A stretch of DNA of 58,000 nt, taken from positions 45,965,038-46,023,037 of the forward strand of contig CM055097.1 in assembly GCA_029204225.1 (NCBI GenBank), in the 5' to 3' direction. Position 1 is the stretch's first letter, and each line of letters begins with the position of its first letter. The notes under the pieces are model-generated. The model did not search any database. It was not told the origin of the DNA and saw nothing but the letters and a program-made list of their open reading frames with translations. The DNA comes from Diphasiastrum complanatum (taxonomy: Eukaryota; Streptophyta; Lycopodiopsida; Lycopodiales; Lycopodiaceae). The position numbers and the translations under genes are program-made. This document shows, piece after piece, positions 34,241 to 45,672 of this stretch.

Positions 34241-36245
34241 TTAAAGCACAACGCCTCCACAAGATAGCAAAAAGATTATCAGAAAATGAAATCACGAAAA
34301 CGAGCACCAATGCACTTAGTTGAACATCATCGTCATCAAGTTCTGGTGCCCAGCCTTGACTCAAATCAAAGGTACTATATATTTATTTGTTTAAAACTTA
34401 ATAGTGTATTTATACACATAAACTATATGGTAACATTAAGCTAATATTTTTTGTAACTGTAAAATGAAATTAGTATCAACAGAGGACCTGGTACAATGAA
34501 AAGATATATTGCAAGTGCAAAGAGTACAAAGGATTGAAAATTCAAGAAAGACGAACAGTGGCACAACATCTGTGGAAGTTTGGAAAGCACATTGAGGAGC
34601 CCGACGTGGATTTGGAGGTATATTTAGTACTTTTTCTTATCAAACACATATTTTTGATTTTTTTTTCAAAAAGAAATCTAATGCTTGTATAATATTTCAC
34701 GCTTGCAAAATGATACATTGTTGTCAATGTCTTATAACACGTCGATTGACAATCTTATCAACATGATAAGAGATATCAATTTTGGATCATCTTTGGCATT
34801 AGACGAAGATCTTGTTGATGATCATATTATTGATGCCACTAATCACTACATACCTGATGATGTGGAAGTTATGCATCTTTCCATTCCACATGTCACTCAC
34901 TCCACCACACCTTTTCCATGGATTCTATTCATCCCACGATATCACCACACATAGATTCTATTCATCCCACAATGCCTCACATGGATTCTATGCATCCCAC
35001 AACACCTCACACAGATTCTTCTATGGATTCTATTGATATTGAACCTCCAAGCAAAATATAAATGGAGTGATACAAGTGTTACATCCTTATTTGGGTAAAT
35101 AAAATTGAGATTTTTTTTAAAGATTTTAGTAGATGTGTTGTTCTAGTCAAAAGCTTTAGTTGGCCAAATGATTTAATTTTGTATTATGAAAATTCATTTG
35201 ATTATGTACACCAAACGACTCCTAGAAGGAAATACTCTGCTAGAGACAAGAGGTGAGGCACAAAAAATGTTGAGTGCAATGGGAATGGACTATACATTGC
35301 ATCATGCTTGTCCAAAAGATTTCATCTTATACCATGGTGATGCTCCTCGATATCGAGATGACTTACAAGGGACCACTATCCCATGCAAGGTGTTACGACA
35401 CTTTCCAATAATCCCACGATTGCAACGATTGTTTCGTTGCAAGTCTCTTGCAGAACTTGTGAATTGGCATGCTAGTCATCGTTCTTCGGATGAGATAATG
35501 AGAGTACCCTTAGATTCTCTTGCATGGAAACACATTCCATGTTGGGCAAGTGAAACAAGAAACATTAGATTTGGACTTGCAATAGACGGTGGGGTTAACC
35601 CATTTGGAAAAATTTCAAGCATGTGGTCTACTTGGCCAGTGGTGTTGGTCAACTATAACATTCCACCTTGGCTAAGCATAAAAAAAGGACATCTCATGCT
35701 AGCACTTCTAATTCCTGAAAACATAAGTAAAAAATATGGATATCTACTTTGCACCATTGATTGAAGAACTAGAACTACTATGGAAGGGAGTCCAAACGTA
35801 TGACATCTCACGCCCACTACAAGACAATACATTTTTGTAGCGGGCAATTTTAATGTGGACTATCCATGACTATCCAAAATTTATTTATCACAATTGGACC
35901 AAAAAACTGTTAACTATGTTTTTCTCCAAAAATTGTTATTGTTTAGACCTGGAAAGTACTTCACACTCACGTCATTTAAACAAAGTTGTATATGAAAATC
36001 ATCCATTTGTACGTACGGTCAGTCATTTGCGAGATGAGACAACCAAGAAGGTTTGCTCTTTCACTAGAACATCATTCACAACTGAAGGAAAACTCCATGG
36101 TCTAAAATCTCATGATTGGTTGAAGATGCTCGAGTACATATTTCCAATGTGCATTCGTGGTTGTCTAACTGATCAACTTCATGATGCCATTCACAAATTA
36201 GCATATGTTGTCAGGTACTTACATTTTTTTGTTCACATCTTATGA
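34241..36245 (+). pseudogene. CACTA-type (TNP2/En-Spm-like) transposase, exon remnants
   Basis: The open frame 35186-35764 carries the TNP2 core: FPIIPRLQRLFRCKS, ELVNWHASHRSS, RFGLAIDGGVNPFG and STWPVVLVNYNIPPWL. It continues, across a stop near 35840, in MWTIHDYPKF and then HGLKSHDWLKML (35853-36215). A splice-donor-like GTACTT follows at about 36215. Upstream, 34490-34620 encodes KIYCKCKEYKG between acceptor-like CAACAG and donor-like GAGGTAT, probably an N-terminal exon. Stops and a missing C-terminal half mean it is inactive. Element ends were not found. Confidence 0.85.
34905..35030 (+). repeat. Short minisatellite in the CACTA N-terminal region
   Basis: Three to four imperfect copies of a unit of about 35 bases built on ATGGATTCTATTCATCCCAC sit within the transposase 5' coding area. 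Confidence 0.7.
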
Positions 36246-36389
36246 AATTGTGTGCTTTTTTCTAATACAAATTTGATAAAATCATATGAACGTACTAAAA
36301 TCTAGTTATATTACAAACATGATGTAGATGGATGTGTGATAAGGAGATTCATGAGATAGTCAAACTTCATATTGTTTCTAGATCATAAA

Positions 36390-37400
36390 ATTGACAATCT
36401 CCACTAGTGAGTGAGTCAACCACCGATTGATAGGGGTATTTGCACATCTCGTTGTTCTCTACTTCAGTCATCGGGCACATGTCCTTTGATAGTTTAAATC
36501 TTGAATCCATAGGCGAATCTGTTGACTTGCAGTCTTCCATGCCATACTTGTAAGTACACTGGTTAGATACCTTGGCTTATCACGATCCTTCTGCTTGCTT
36601 TGTCTCTAGATATCTCGATCCCGAGGAGGTATTGTACTGGGCTTGAATCGGTCATTTCGAATTACTTTGACAATAACGATTTTGTCTCATGAAGCAATTG
36701 TTTCAAATTGTTGATGATCAATGAGTCATGAACATATAGAAGTATTATAACATAGCTTGGGCCTTTGTGTTTGAGATAAACATCAGAGTTAGAAAAATTT
36801 GGACTAAAGTCGTGCTGCAACAAGAATAGATGGATTCTATTAAACCAGGCCTTTGGAGCTTGCTTTAGCTCATAAAGGGCTTTCTGCAGCTTACATACCT
36901 TGTGTTCTTGGCCTTGAAAGATGTAACCTTCAAGCTGATAGATATAGATATCTTCTTGTCTATCCATTCAGAAAAGTTGTCTGAACATCCATCTGGTGGA
37001 CTTCTAGATCTTTGCAGCTATGATAACAAGTAATGATTGAGTTGACTGAAGTCTTACTACTGGACTGAACGTCTCAGTGTAGTCAATTCCATAAGTTTGT
37101 TCATATCCTTTGATGACTAGTCAACCTTTCCATTTGGTTATGCAACCATTTGGATTGAGCTTCAACTTGAAGATCCATTTAGTGTCAATAATCTTTGCAC
37201 AAGGAGGAGCTTCAACAAGATGCCAGGTCTTGTTTTTCATCAATAAATTATACTTAGCACTCATTATAGTGCACCAATTGTCAGCATTTGAACTCAACAA
37301 TGCTTCTGCTACTGAGGCAGGTTCATCATAACTGATGAATGCATGAGGGATATCACGACCAGGCTCATGTCGATGTCAAGCAGATCTTCGAACAATAGTC
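36390..37400 (-). pseudogene. Copia Cop-D reverse transcriptase fragment
   Basis: Minus-strand translation shows the start of the copia RT domain (WHLVEAPP, DTKWIFKLKLN, YGIDYTETFSPVVRL), then LEGYIFQGQEHKVCKLQKALY, LKQAPKAWF and LLYVHDSLII, where the active-site YVDD has become YVHD. More RT-like sequence continues to about 36390 with frameshifts. RNase H and integrase are missing. It lies wholly in the segment absent from copy A. Confidence 0.85.
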
Positions 37401-38040
37401 GGTTGTTTAGATGATGATTCTCCTTGTTGTGCGATATGGATATCTTAGATTGTTGTCTAAATAGTCCCGTTGATGGTGATGGGAGTCATTGTAATGAACT
37501 CTTACATTGGTTGCTTTATCATGTTAGGATCGTTACGAATCTGTTGATTTAGACTATTACTTAGATCAACTAGAGGAATATCTTAGTAGGTGTCAGCGAC
37601 AACCATGAAGGGAGCAAAATAGTTAGGCGTCTATGACAACCTTGCTTGATCAACAACAAATGTATATTGGAAAGCATTCAACTTCATTGTCTTATCAGAT
37701 CTATTTTATGTACTAAACATCATGAATGTTGAAGATAGAAACTAAGTCACTTCAAGTCTTCTAACACTATCAATATTTTTATGCTCTTGTATAGCTTTCA
37801 GCCTCGTTTCCCTATTTTTGTTGGACTCAAAGGTCTCAAGGTGCAAGTTGCAGCTGATTTCTTGCAAGATATCGGGTAAAATCTTCATCAGACCTTGATA
37901 ACTTTCTGCTCCCTTACAACCAACCTTTGTGCACTTGCAAGTAGGACCTCTCTAATGTAGTAAAGCAACGGTTTGAAGGGCAAAGATTACTTCTTAGACA
38001 CTTTTCAAAAACTTGAGAAAAACAACCAAAAATAGTGAAA
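37401..38040. other. Spacer, partly similar to a copia LTR
   Basis: Around 37490-37640 phrases such as TTAGGCGTCTATGACAACC resemble the Cop-C LTR (near 11620-11700, TTAGGCGTCAGAGACAGCC). A related LTR fragment may therefore belong to Cop-D. No gene was recognised. Confidence 0.35.
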
Positions 38041-38720
38041 AAACCTACTAATGCTTCCAAATATGCTATTGGATCAATCTTAACACAACCTAAAAAATAC
38101 AAGAAAGGTTTCTAATAAGATTTGTTAATTGTCAGTTGAATGATGTTGAAGTGAACTATTCCACTATGGAACATGAAGCTTTGGCTATGGTGTTTTTTGT
38201 CAAGAAATATCATTATTATTTGATGGTGACCCATTTCGATTTTTATACATATAATCAACCTTTATTATATTGGTGAACAAGACATGCAATACTAGTTGTA
38301 TTGCAAGATGGCTATTATTATTAGAGTTTTATTTTTTGTGTCGTAGTTTGAAAGGGAAAACAACATTATATAACAGATCTTGTGTCAAGGATACAATCAA
38401 CATCAGCTAATATTGAAGTGCATGTTGAGCTATTTGATGCCACATTGTTTTATGTGGAAGCAATACCTAAGTGGGTAGCTGATATTGTGGAGTATTTGAT
38501 GCATGTTTAACCTAATGAGCCATTGACAAAAGTTCAATAACAAATATTAATTGTGAAGTCACAACCCTGCTAGTTGATCAAAGAACGGTTGTATCAATGG
38601 GAATTTGATCATATTCTTTGACAATGTATTTTGCCAAGGATTAGTATGAGATATATTTGTCCTAATACTTGCATATATGCCTTACCAATACCTGTCCTAA
38701 TACTTGCACATATGCTTAAT
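38041..38720 (+). pseudogene. Gypsy G4 RNase H and integrase zinc-finger remnant
   Basis: The degraded plus-strand translation gives NASKYAIGSILTQPKKYKKG (RNase H, with Asp changed to Asn), VNYSTMEHEALAMVF, and a LLLQEF-like stretch. KGKQHYITDLVSRIQS follows, and then LIKERLYQWEFDHIL from the start of the integrase zinc-binding region. Many stops and frameshifts break it. The catalytic integrase core is gone. Confidence 0.7.
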
Positions 38721-39240
38721 TTATTATGCTTGTGGTATATTAATAACAATGAATGCTTTGATAATTCGTTTGTATCAAAATATATGGATTCATGCTCTAT
38801 AACGAATTAGTCTAGCTTCTATCTTGAAACAATTTTTTTGGGGGTTGGGCAAATTTCTAAATCATTGAAAGACCAAAAGTTTGGGAAGACTGGACTATAT
38901 TATATTTACTTAAATGTATTTTATGCTAATAAGTATTAGGTCTTGTTTTTGACATGGATGACAACTATTGTAGGCTGATATTCTATGAATATTCGAGCCA
39001 TCTTGAAAAAGATACAGACTTAAGCCTAGAACTGGATCAATCAAGTTTAGGCCTTTGCGCCATGTTGTAACAATTTAAAGCTATTTAGTTCTAAGCCTAA
39101 GTCTAGAAGATTGAAACTTAAACTAGTCTGAATAAGTTCAACTTAAGTTAGTTCAGTTGTTTAATTGTGTAGTTTCATGTACTGTGTTACTTCACATTGT
39201 ATTGTATATTATTCATCTGACAACAAGTTAAGTTAATCTA
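38721..39240. other. A+T-rich segment, possibly LTR of G4
   Basis: It holds no gene. It follows the gypsy pol remnant, and the composition and short polyadenylation-like motifs would suit an LTR, but no matching second LTR or boundary was found. It ends where the 7.0-kb segment missing from copy A ends. Confidence 0.3.
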
Positions 39241-41000
39241 GGCCCTCCATTCTCTAGTAGGGAAAGCCTTAGAGGAGGAGATTTTAGGTTAAGCCGTCAT
39301 TGAATTAGGTTAAGCCGTCATTTGAGTCAGTTCCTAAGCAGAGAAATGAAAGAAGAGTGGATCTTGCCCGAAATACTCACCCACTCACTGTAGACCTTCT
39401 CATCCTTCAACCTCTCAGTTAGTTGGAAGCCATAGTCATTGGTTGGGAAGCCACAATGCCTAGTCAGAGCCATAACGTGTTCTAGTTGGGAGTCCGCCAT
39501 AGCACTCATTAGTTGGAGCCATAGCCAGAGTTGAGGGATGCGAACAACCAACATTGGCATTGTTGCCGCTCTTTTTCTTGCTTCTTCTACATTTCTAGCT
39601 AATCTTTCTAGTTCTTGCTTGTTTGCTTTTAGCATGATCCCATTGTTCTTTGCTAGGGTTTATGGCCATCCTTCCTCACCCACTTTTGCATGATCCTTGC
39701 TAGGGTTTAAGGCCGTCCAAGTTACCCTTCACGAGTGAGTCGTTTCCTTCACGCCCTCGGCATCTAGGAGACAGCGGTTTGAAGCACGCCATCGCCCATC
39801 CTTCCACGAGACAGCCCTTTGGAGCACGCCATCGCCCATCCTTCACGAGACAACCATTTCTTTCATGCCCTCAGCATCCACGAGACAGGTATCAGAGGAG
39901 GAGCTATCCACGAGACAGCTATCGCCCATCCTTCCACGCTGACTTTTCTCAGAGCAGGAGCTATCAGAGGAGGTGATATATTATCAAAAGAAAAGAAAAG
40001 AATACTATATTTTTTGTAGTATAAACATCATTCAGTTGTTTCATCCTCACAAGGTAGTAGTTACTCGTGAATATTTCATCTCACCTTTTATATTAAATAG
40101 TATTACAGGCCACAAAGGATAAGCTCATGAACCAATAGACTCGGCTAGATTTGCAATTTGAATCAAAGAATCAAATTGTGTGATAACGAATAATCATGTT
40201 TGTCCCCGAGTTGCACGAAGACGAGAGCACTCCTCCCACCATGATGAGTGTTTGAGGGTGAGTTTATGAAGTGATTGTGAAAGAATATTGAATGAATAAA
40301 TCAATCAAAGAGTTTTAGCTTTAAAAGATTGTGGAAAAACTGGAATATGTCCATTCAAATATCTGAACAGAACTGCTTAATTTAACGTGATCATGTCATG
40401 CGACTTCGTACTCTTCCCATAATATCAGTATGTTGCATTTGCTACAAGTCAAAGCCATCATTTCCATCGTTTCCAGTAGCCATCATCATTTTTAGTAGCC
40501 ATCAGAGTCTCGTTTTCAGCAGCTATCTTTATTTCAGCCGTGTTTGAGCAGGGTGCAGGGTCAGTTTTGCCTTTCCAAGGTGTACTAATTCGTTTTCATC
40601 TTCCCACGCTCTGTGGGGTCGAAGATCTTTCGTAGTATAGCCCTTCCGCCTGTCAACAAAGGTTAGATCACTGGATAGGTACCTAACTATGCATAGATGC
40701 TACTTCTAGTTAATTTCCTACTTTTTCCCTTAACTCCACTCACCACTATACTACTCATCTTTAACTCTATTCCTCTACACTAACATTCATCATAGTTTTG
40801 GTTGAAGAGAAGGAATGGAGAAGAAGAGATTGAGAAGGGAAGAGAAAGAGAGAGATAGAGAGTGAGGATGGAGGGTAGTTCAAATGCTCCTTATGCTTGC
40901 TAATGGAAAACCATTCACTATGGCAAACAATAAACATGGAAATAGAAAGCAATGGAAAACACAATCAAGAGCAATAGCAAGTAGTGAATAGCAAATGAGG
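39241..41000. repeat. End of copy B of the large duplication
   Basis: It matches 9446-11163, including the minisatellite (39730-39975 here). Several short indels distinguish the copies. No gene was recognised. Confidence 0.8.
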
Positions 41001-41001
41001 A

Positions 41002-41431
41002 TGCTTCTCTTCCAAAAATGGTAGAGTTTCCTCCTTCTCATTAAGCATGGAAATAGTGTACAAATGGTACCTTTTTATAAAATGGGAAGGCCCTTGCCCC
41101 TCAATCTTATTGGCTAATATTCACAATGATCCTATCCATTCATCTTGGACCCAACTTGATCCAAGGGTCCACAAAAAGTACATTAGAAATCACAAGATTC
41201 ATGTGAGTCCCAATTTGGACCCAACTCTAAAAAGTGATCTCTAAGTTTAAAAATGACATTGGGCCTCTAGTTTTATTTTAATTCCAAGGCCCAAGTCATG
41301 TTTATTTTATTTACAACTCTAATTGTGTGCTCATTGGGCCATGGGCTTGTACATGCAGGATGCCATGCCCTCGCAACACATTTTATTGGAGGATTTTATT
41401 TATTTACACTTTGTTGGGAATACCCCCAACA
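41002..41431 (-). mobile_element. 3' LTR of gypsy G2
   Basis: On the minus strand the sequence after the last G2 codons starts TGTTGGGGGTATTCCCAACA, a typical plant LTR start with internal symmetry, at 41431. A possible end, GAGAAGCA, lies at 41002, directly at the edge of the duplicated block. That gives about 430 bp. The 5' LTR is missing because G2 is cut near 49940, so the left limit is tentative. Confidence 0.55.
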
Positions 41432-41439
41432 GGACCCAC

Positions 41440-44400
41440 GACCTGAAGTAGTGCCGGTCCCTCGGCACTCTGCCGATTTAGTATAGCATTCTCTTGGACC
41501 GCCTTTGGTGGATGAGATAGCCCATAATGTCTTCCATGAAGTTGAGACGGTCCAATTTCTTTGAGTCCTTTGGCGTGTGGAAGGACTTGTGGACTCTTGT
41601 CAGCCATTCCTGATCGTTTCGTCCAGGGATCTCCAAGAAATGCAGCTCAGTAATATACACGAGCGATTGACAGTTGGCCTTTGACTTTTTCGGAAGCTAG
41701 TGACTTATTTGGATCAAACAATATGGAGGGAAGGAAATCATCCCATTTTGTTTCAATGCCCATTAAATATTCAAAGTCCCGGGCGTAAGTGGCTGCCGCG
41801 CGGACTGTGGGATCGGGACAATTGATGTAGTGACTGGCGAATGCGGAGAGATCCCTTCTGGCATGTACATCCATTATTTACCCATATTCGGATTTGATGA
41901 TTGGCCAGTTGAAATTGTGCAGTGTGATCTGGTCCAGAGGAGTGCCGCATTCCGTCCATTTGGATCTTGTTGGACATGGCAAAAAATGCGCGTTCACCCG
42001 TAATTGTTGCGAACTCGTCACGTAAGCCCTGATGGCCGTAGGGTCTCTCTCAAATAACTGCTGTCGCCACTCCGGTTGTGGTTGGAGGGCGGGTAAGGCT
42101 TGCAGTACTTTTTCCTTGATGGTCTGAGCTGAGAATGATATCTGCCAGCCGCCTCTTGATGACTCGTGGGGATATTTGGATAAAAATTCATTGATGTTCT
42201 CCTCCACGGACTTCGGTCTTCGGATGGCCCGGCTGGCAGATATCGTACGTGATCCTTTGGATGATGTTGCTTGGCCTTGGCTGGTGGTTGCGCCTTGGCT
42301 GTAGTCTCACATCTCAGCGGCCACATCTGTCTGCCCTTGGTCTTGGCCTTTGGACCCTTGATCTGGTTGAAATCCCCCTACTGTCTGCTAGCTCTGATCT
42401 TGGCTAGTACTAGCCTATGCAGCGTCAAAATTAGGTGGCGGTGGAATTACCACGGGGTTGGGTTGGGCCTTCGTTTCCATGTATTTTTGGCATGCCTTGA
42501 GGGCTTGCTTGGCCTGGGCGGGCTTTTGCTTTGTGCTTGTCCTATACTTATTGAACTCCACCTGGTAGATGTTGAGGGTTTGGCTATAAATTTGCACCTG
42601 ATGTTGTAGAAGATTCATCTCTGATTGGGAAAGCGGCCTTGTGTCCGATGCAGATTGAGCTAACTAGACGAGCTTTTCATCTTGTAAGGCTTTGACCTCC
42701 ATCCCTAGGCGCGTGTTCTCTGCTTTCAAAAGTGTAAGTTGCGCCTGGATGGGGGCAAGCCATTGGGATGCTTCAGCTTGAAGCTCCCGCACCGTTGTTG
42801 AGGCATCAGTCAGCGCTTTGGAGAGGCTTTGAATATATTTGTTTAGGCCCTCCTCCTTCTACTGCAGCTTGGCAATGTCCTAGTGCCCTACTTGTTCGTG
42901 TTGCTGAGCCAGAATCAGCTCTTGTTGCAGCTTGGTGAGGTCTGCTCGTAGCTGTGTATTACTCGTTGCCAATTGTAGTACCCTACTTTTCAGAATAGCT
43001 TTGGCCGCTACCGCATCCAGGATGTATTTTCCTAGAGTTTGGTACATCGTCGTTAGATCCGTGGGAGCAGCTGGTACACTGGCACTGGCAGGGGCTTGTG
43101 TTGTATCGGCCCCGACGACTTGTGAAATTTCGTCGTCATTGTCTTTGATCAGGTTTTCATTTGTCCTGATGCCATCTAGGGCGGTAGGGTCAGCCCGATC
43201 TGGTGATGCTACAAAAATTGTTTGTACAAATGCGTCATTAGGTAACAGTTGGTTGCCCTTGGCAACCTTTGTTGGTGAAGCAGGTGGGGTGTGAGAAACA
43301 ACTATGGAAACAGGGGTGAGGACGGTTTGTCCAAACGAGAGGATGGGAGGAACAATGGGGAATTGAAGGGTGGTGTGGAGTATGGAAGAAGGTGAGGATG
43401 GAGCAGAAAGTGTCTGGTGTGGGGGTGAAAAATTGATAACTTGCATCCATGCTAGAGTGTTGGGGGACAGTTGCGAATCAGAAGGATTGAATGTGAGAGG
43501 AGCAACGGTGGTGGCAGGAGTGATGGAGGATGCGATGGTGATGGATGGAGCAATGGACATTGGAAGAGAAGTAGGAGTGGTATCAACCGAAGAAACGGGG
43601 ATGGAGACAGAAACAGATGTGGATGGAACATGAAGAGAGGTAGCGACAACAGAAATTGGAGTGGGTGGTTGCACAGAAGAAGAAGTGGCGGTGGTTGATG
43701 GAGTGGTTAGTGCGGTAGTGGAGACACATCTTCAGGTAACAGGTGGAGATGTGGATGTAGAGGCAGCGCCATGCATCCGTTGTGTTAATGACTGTAGGTT
43801 GGGAGAAGGTAGATGCTTGAGATGGTGGGTAAAGGTTAGTATGTGGCACAAGGGTAGACAGGAGGGATGAGCGTTGGAAATCGCACACTTTCGCCTTGAG
43901 AAGTGCGCATGCAAAGTTACACAATAGGTACCTGCTGCGATTCGCTCACGGTTGTTGGGTTTGATGGAGTTTGTTAGTTCTCGAATAAGGAAGCTATGCT
44001 AGTTGTATGGCACAACGGAGGGGTTAGGAAATTCCAAAAAGGATTCCACTATCTGACTCAGCAGCGTAGATTGGATTCTGTCCTTGCGAAATGTTGAAAT
44101 AACCATAAAGTTATTCAACAATCATCTGAATGATGGGTTCCGTGATAGCTTCTATCAGGTAACCATTGTTAGTCTGGATGGAAATTTTTGGTGTGGTTTG
44201 GGTGACGAATGTTTTGATCAGAGCTTTGGCGTGGCGATGGGAGATGGGTTGACGATCACCGGACATAATGCCAACGGTGACCATCGAGTCGGCGTTAATC
44301 CTGAACTTGTACATGGTACCTTGGTACAAGAAGTGGAAACGAGCCTTGTCCTCATCCCAGGTGGTGTAAGCGTGAAGGGCGAGGCCCATGTTAATCTCAG

Positions 44401-44569
44401 AATGGAAGAGCGCCGGGTAAAAACCCATTGCTTCAAGGAGTGGGCCGGCTGTCTGCAGCCATGGTTGGATTAGAGTGTTCGAGGGTAGAGGCCAAATCTG
44501 TGTGGCCTCAGGAATGTCACGTTGGATCACATGTTTGGCGCCAGAGTCTTCAGAGGATGAGGAGGCCAT
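41440..44569 (-). pseudogene. Gypsy G2 long extra ORF downstream of integrase (broken)
   Basis: The minus-strand pieces span about 1000 codons. The N-terminal part starts MASSSSEDSGAK (44569-44111). A Ser/Pro/Thr-rich region with the AWMQVI phrase follows (43674-43240). A long coiled-coil-like region has SRVLQLATSNTQLRADLTKL and, further on, SQSEMNLLQHQ (about 43100-42415). C-terminal parts are at 42207-41878, 41874-41647 and 41607-41404. Stops and frameshifts separate the pieces. There is no clear signal peptide, membrane segment or catalytic motif. It starts about 1.1 kb after integrase and ends at the 3' LTR, the same layout as G1. Confidence 0.65.
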
Positions 44570-45660
44570 GTTAGCAATGATGATTAGTGGTCAAAAAAGT
44601 CAAAAAAGTAGAAAAAACGGTGGAAAATGGAAAAAGATGTGAAAACAGTAGATAACAGAGAATAATGAGTGTTGGAGGACAACGATTGTAGTTCAGAGCA
44701 CAGATCGGTGTTTAATATGAGCAGATGACAACTGGTAGGAAGTTTGGTTGAAAATAGAAAACTTGGTATTTTTAGTGGAAATTTCGGTAGAGCTTCGCTA
44801 GCAAAGATGACAAATGACTCGAATTCAGCCCTTATATAGCGGAATTTAGAGTGCATATTAGGTGAAATCCACTTTCCCTTGTTCAGTTCTATCCAAATTT
44901 TGGCAGGCACCTTCTTCACAAAATTTTAAGACCTTAGAGAAGTCTGCGAGAGTTCAGAAGGTGATTTGAGTGCTATGTGAAAGTTCTGCAAGGGTTCAGG
45001 CTGTCTACAAGGGTTCAACTCTCGCAAGAAGTGATCTCTCGCACAACTTGTTCTTGTGATTGGATTTTCAAGATCAGACCATGTAGGCAGGCTAAGTTCA
45101 CTATTCTGATTCCATTTAGGCACCTTGCGAGAGTTGGTAAGATGATTTTGCTGCTATGCGAGGGTTCTAAAAATTCTGCTTCTGGAAAATCTCGCATACA
45201 CTAAAAAATGATGATTCCTCCATCCGGAACTCTCGCAGAGATTTTCATGGATGGATCTAGGTTAGATCTGGTGACTATCCAATTTTCAAGAGCTATCTCC
45301 TAGGGGATCTCAAAAAATCATGAAAAAAGTGCTCTTTCAGACTATTTTTTTTGACAAGATCTTGAGATTTTCTTATTTTTAACTTTTGTAAACTGGTAAT
45401 CAGCTTCATCCAGGCTTGACTGTTGGTAGTACTCTGGAAGTTATGATGGATTCTGGTAGTATATCCATCAGTCAATTTGATGATCTGCTTTTTTTTTTAT
45501 CCTATCAGGATCTGGATCCTCCTTGGATTCTGATGGATTTTTCCGATCTTGCCAGATCTGGCTGAATTTTGATGGATTTAGTTTGATTTGGCTTGATCTC
45601 CTTAGATCTAGCGGTGATGGCTGAGCAAATTAGCTTTTTGTAACGTGCCACCCCCAATCT
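44570..45660 (-). other. G2 spacer between integrase and extra ORF, with repeated phrases
   Basis: About 1.1 kb without coding potential. Around 44930-45240 the phrases CTCTCGCA and TGCGAGAGTT recur with surrounding similarity (two related segments of about 100 bases near 44935 and 45120), suggesting a short tandem duplication that has decayed. A TATA box lies at its downstream end. Confidence 0.5.
44831..44838 (-). promoter_or_regulatory. TATA box upstream of the G2 extra ORF
   Basis: The minus strand reads GCTATATAAGGGC, a near-ideal plant TATA box, about 260 bases upstream of the ATG at 44569 and well inside the element. G1 has an equivalent at 14502-14511. Confidence 0.5.
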
Positions 45661-45672
45661 GGATCTGTCTCA

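Larger units (their letters stand above)
11164..41000 (+). repeat. Inferred complete unit (copy B) of the tandem duplication
   Basis: If the duplication is a simple direct tandem, the sequence right after copy A's last base is the left edge of the second unit. The unit would then be 11164-41000, about 29.8 kb. This explains why the Cop-C gag is cut off exactly at 11164. The 3' parts, 21472-41000, are directly seen to be duplicated. The 5' part, 11164-21471, is inferred to have a partner upstream of the window. A false duplication from two assembled haplotypes would look the same. Confidence 0.55.

Noticed and set aside
35815-35845. CACTACAAGA-like sequence resembling a CACTA transposon end
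   Set aside because: It lies inside the transposase coding frame (between TYDISRPLQDN and ILMWTIHDYP) and is explained by codons there; no partner end was seen.
42932-43698. Several long plus-strand open frames opposite the G2 extra ORF
   Set aside because: They are the reverse of a Ser/Pro/Thr-rich and coiled-coil region with biased composition, and show no motif of their own.
41440-44569. Interpretation of the extra ORF as a viral-type envelope
   Set aside because: No signal peptide, membrane segment or cleavage site was visible in the fragments; position alone is not enough.
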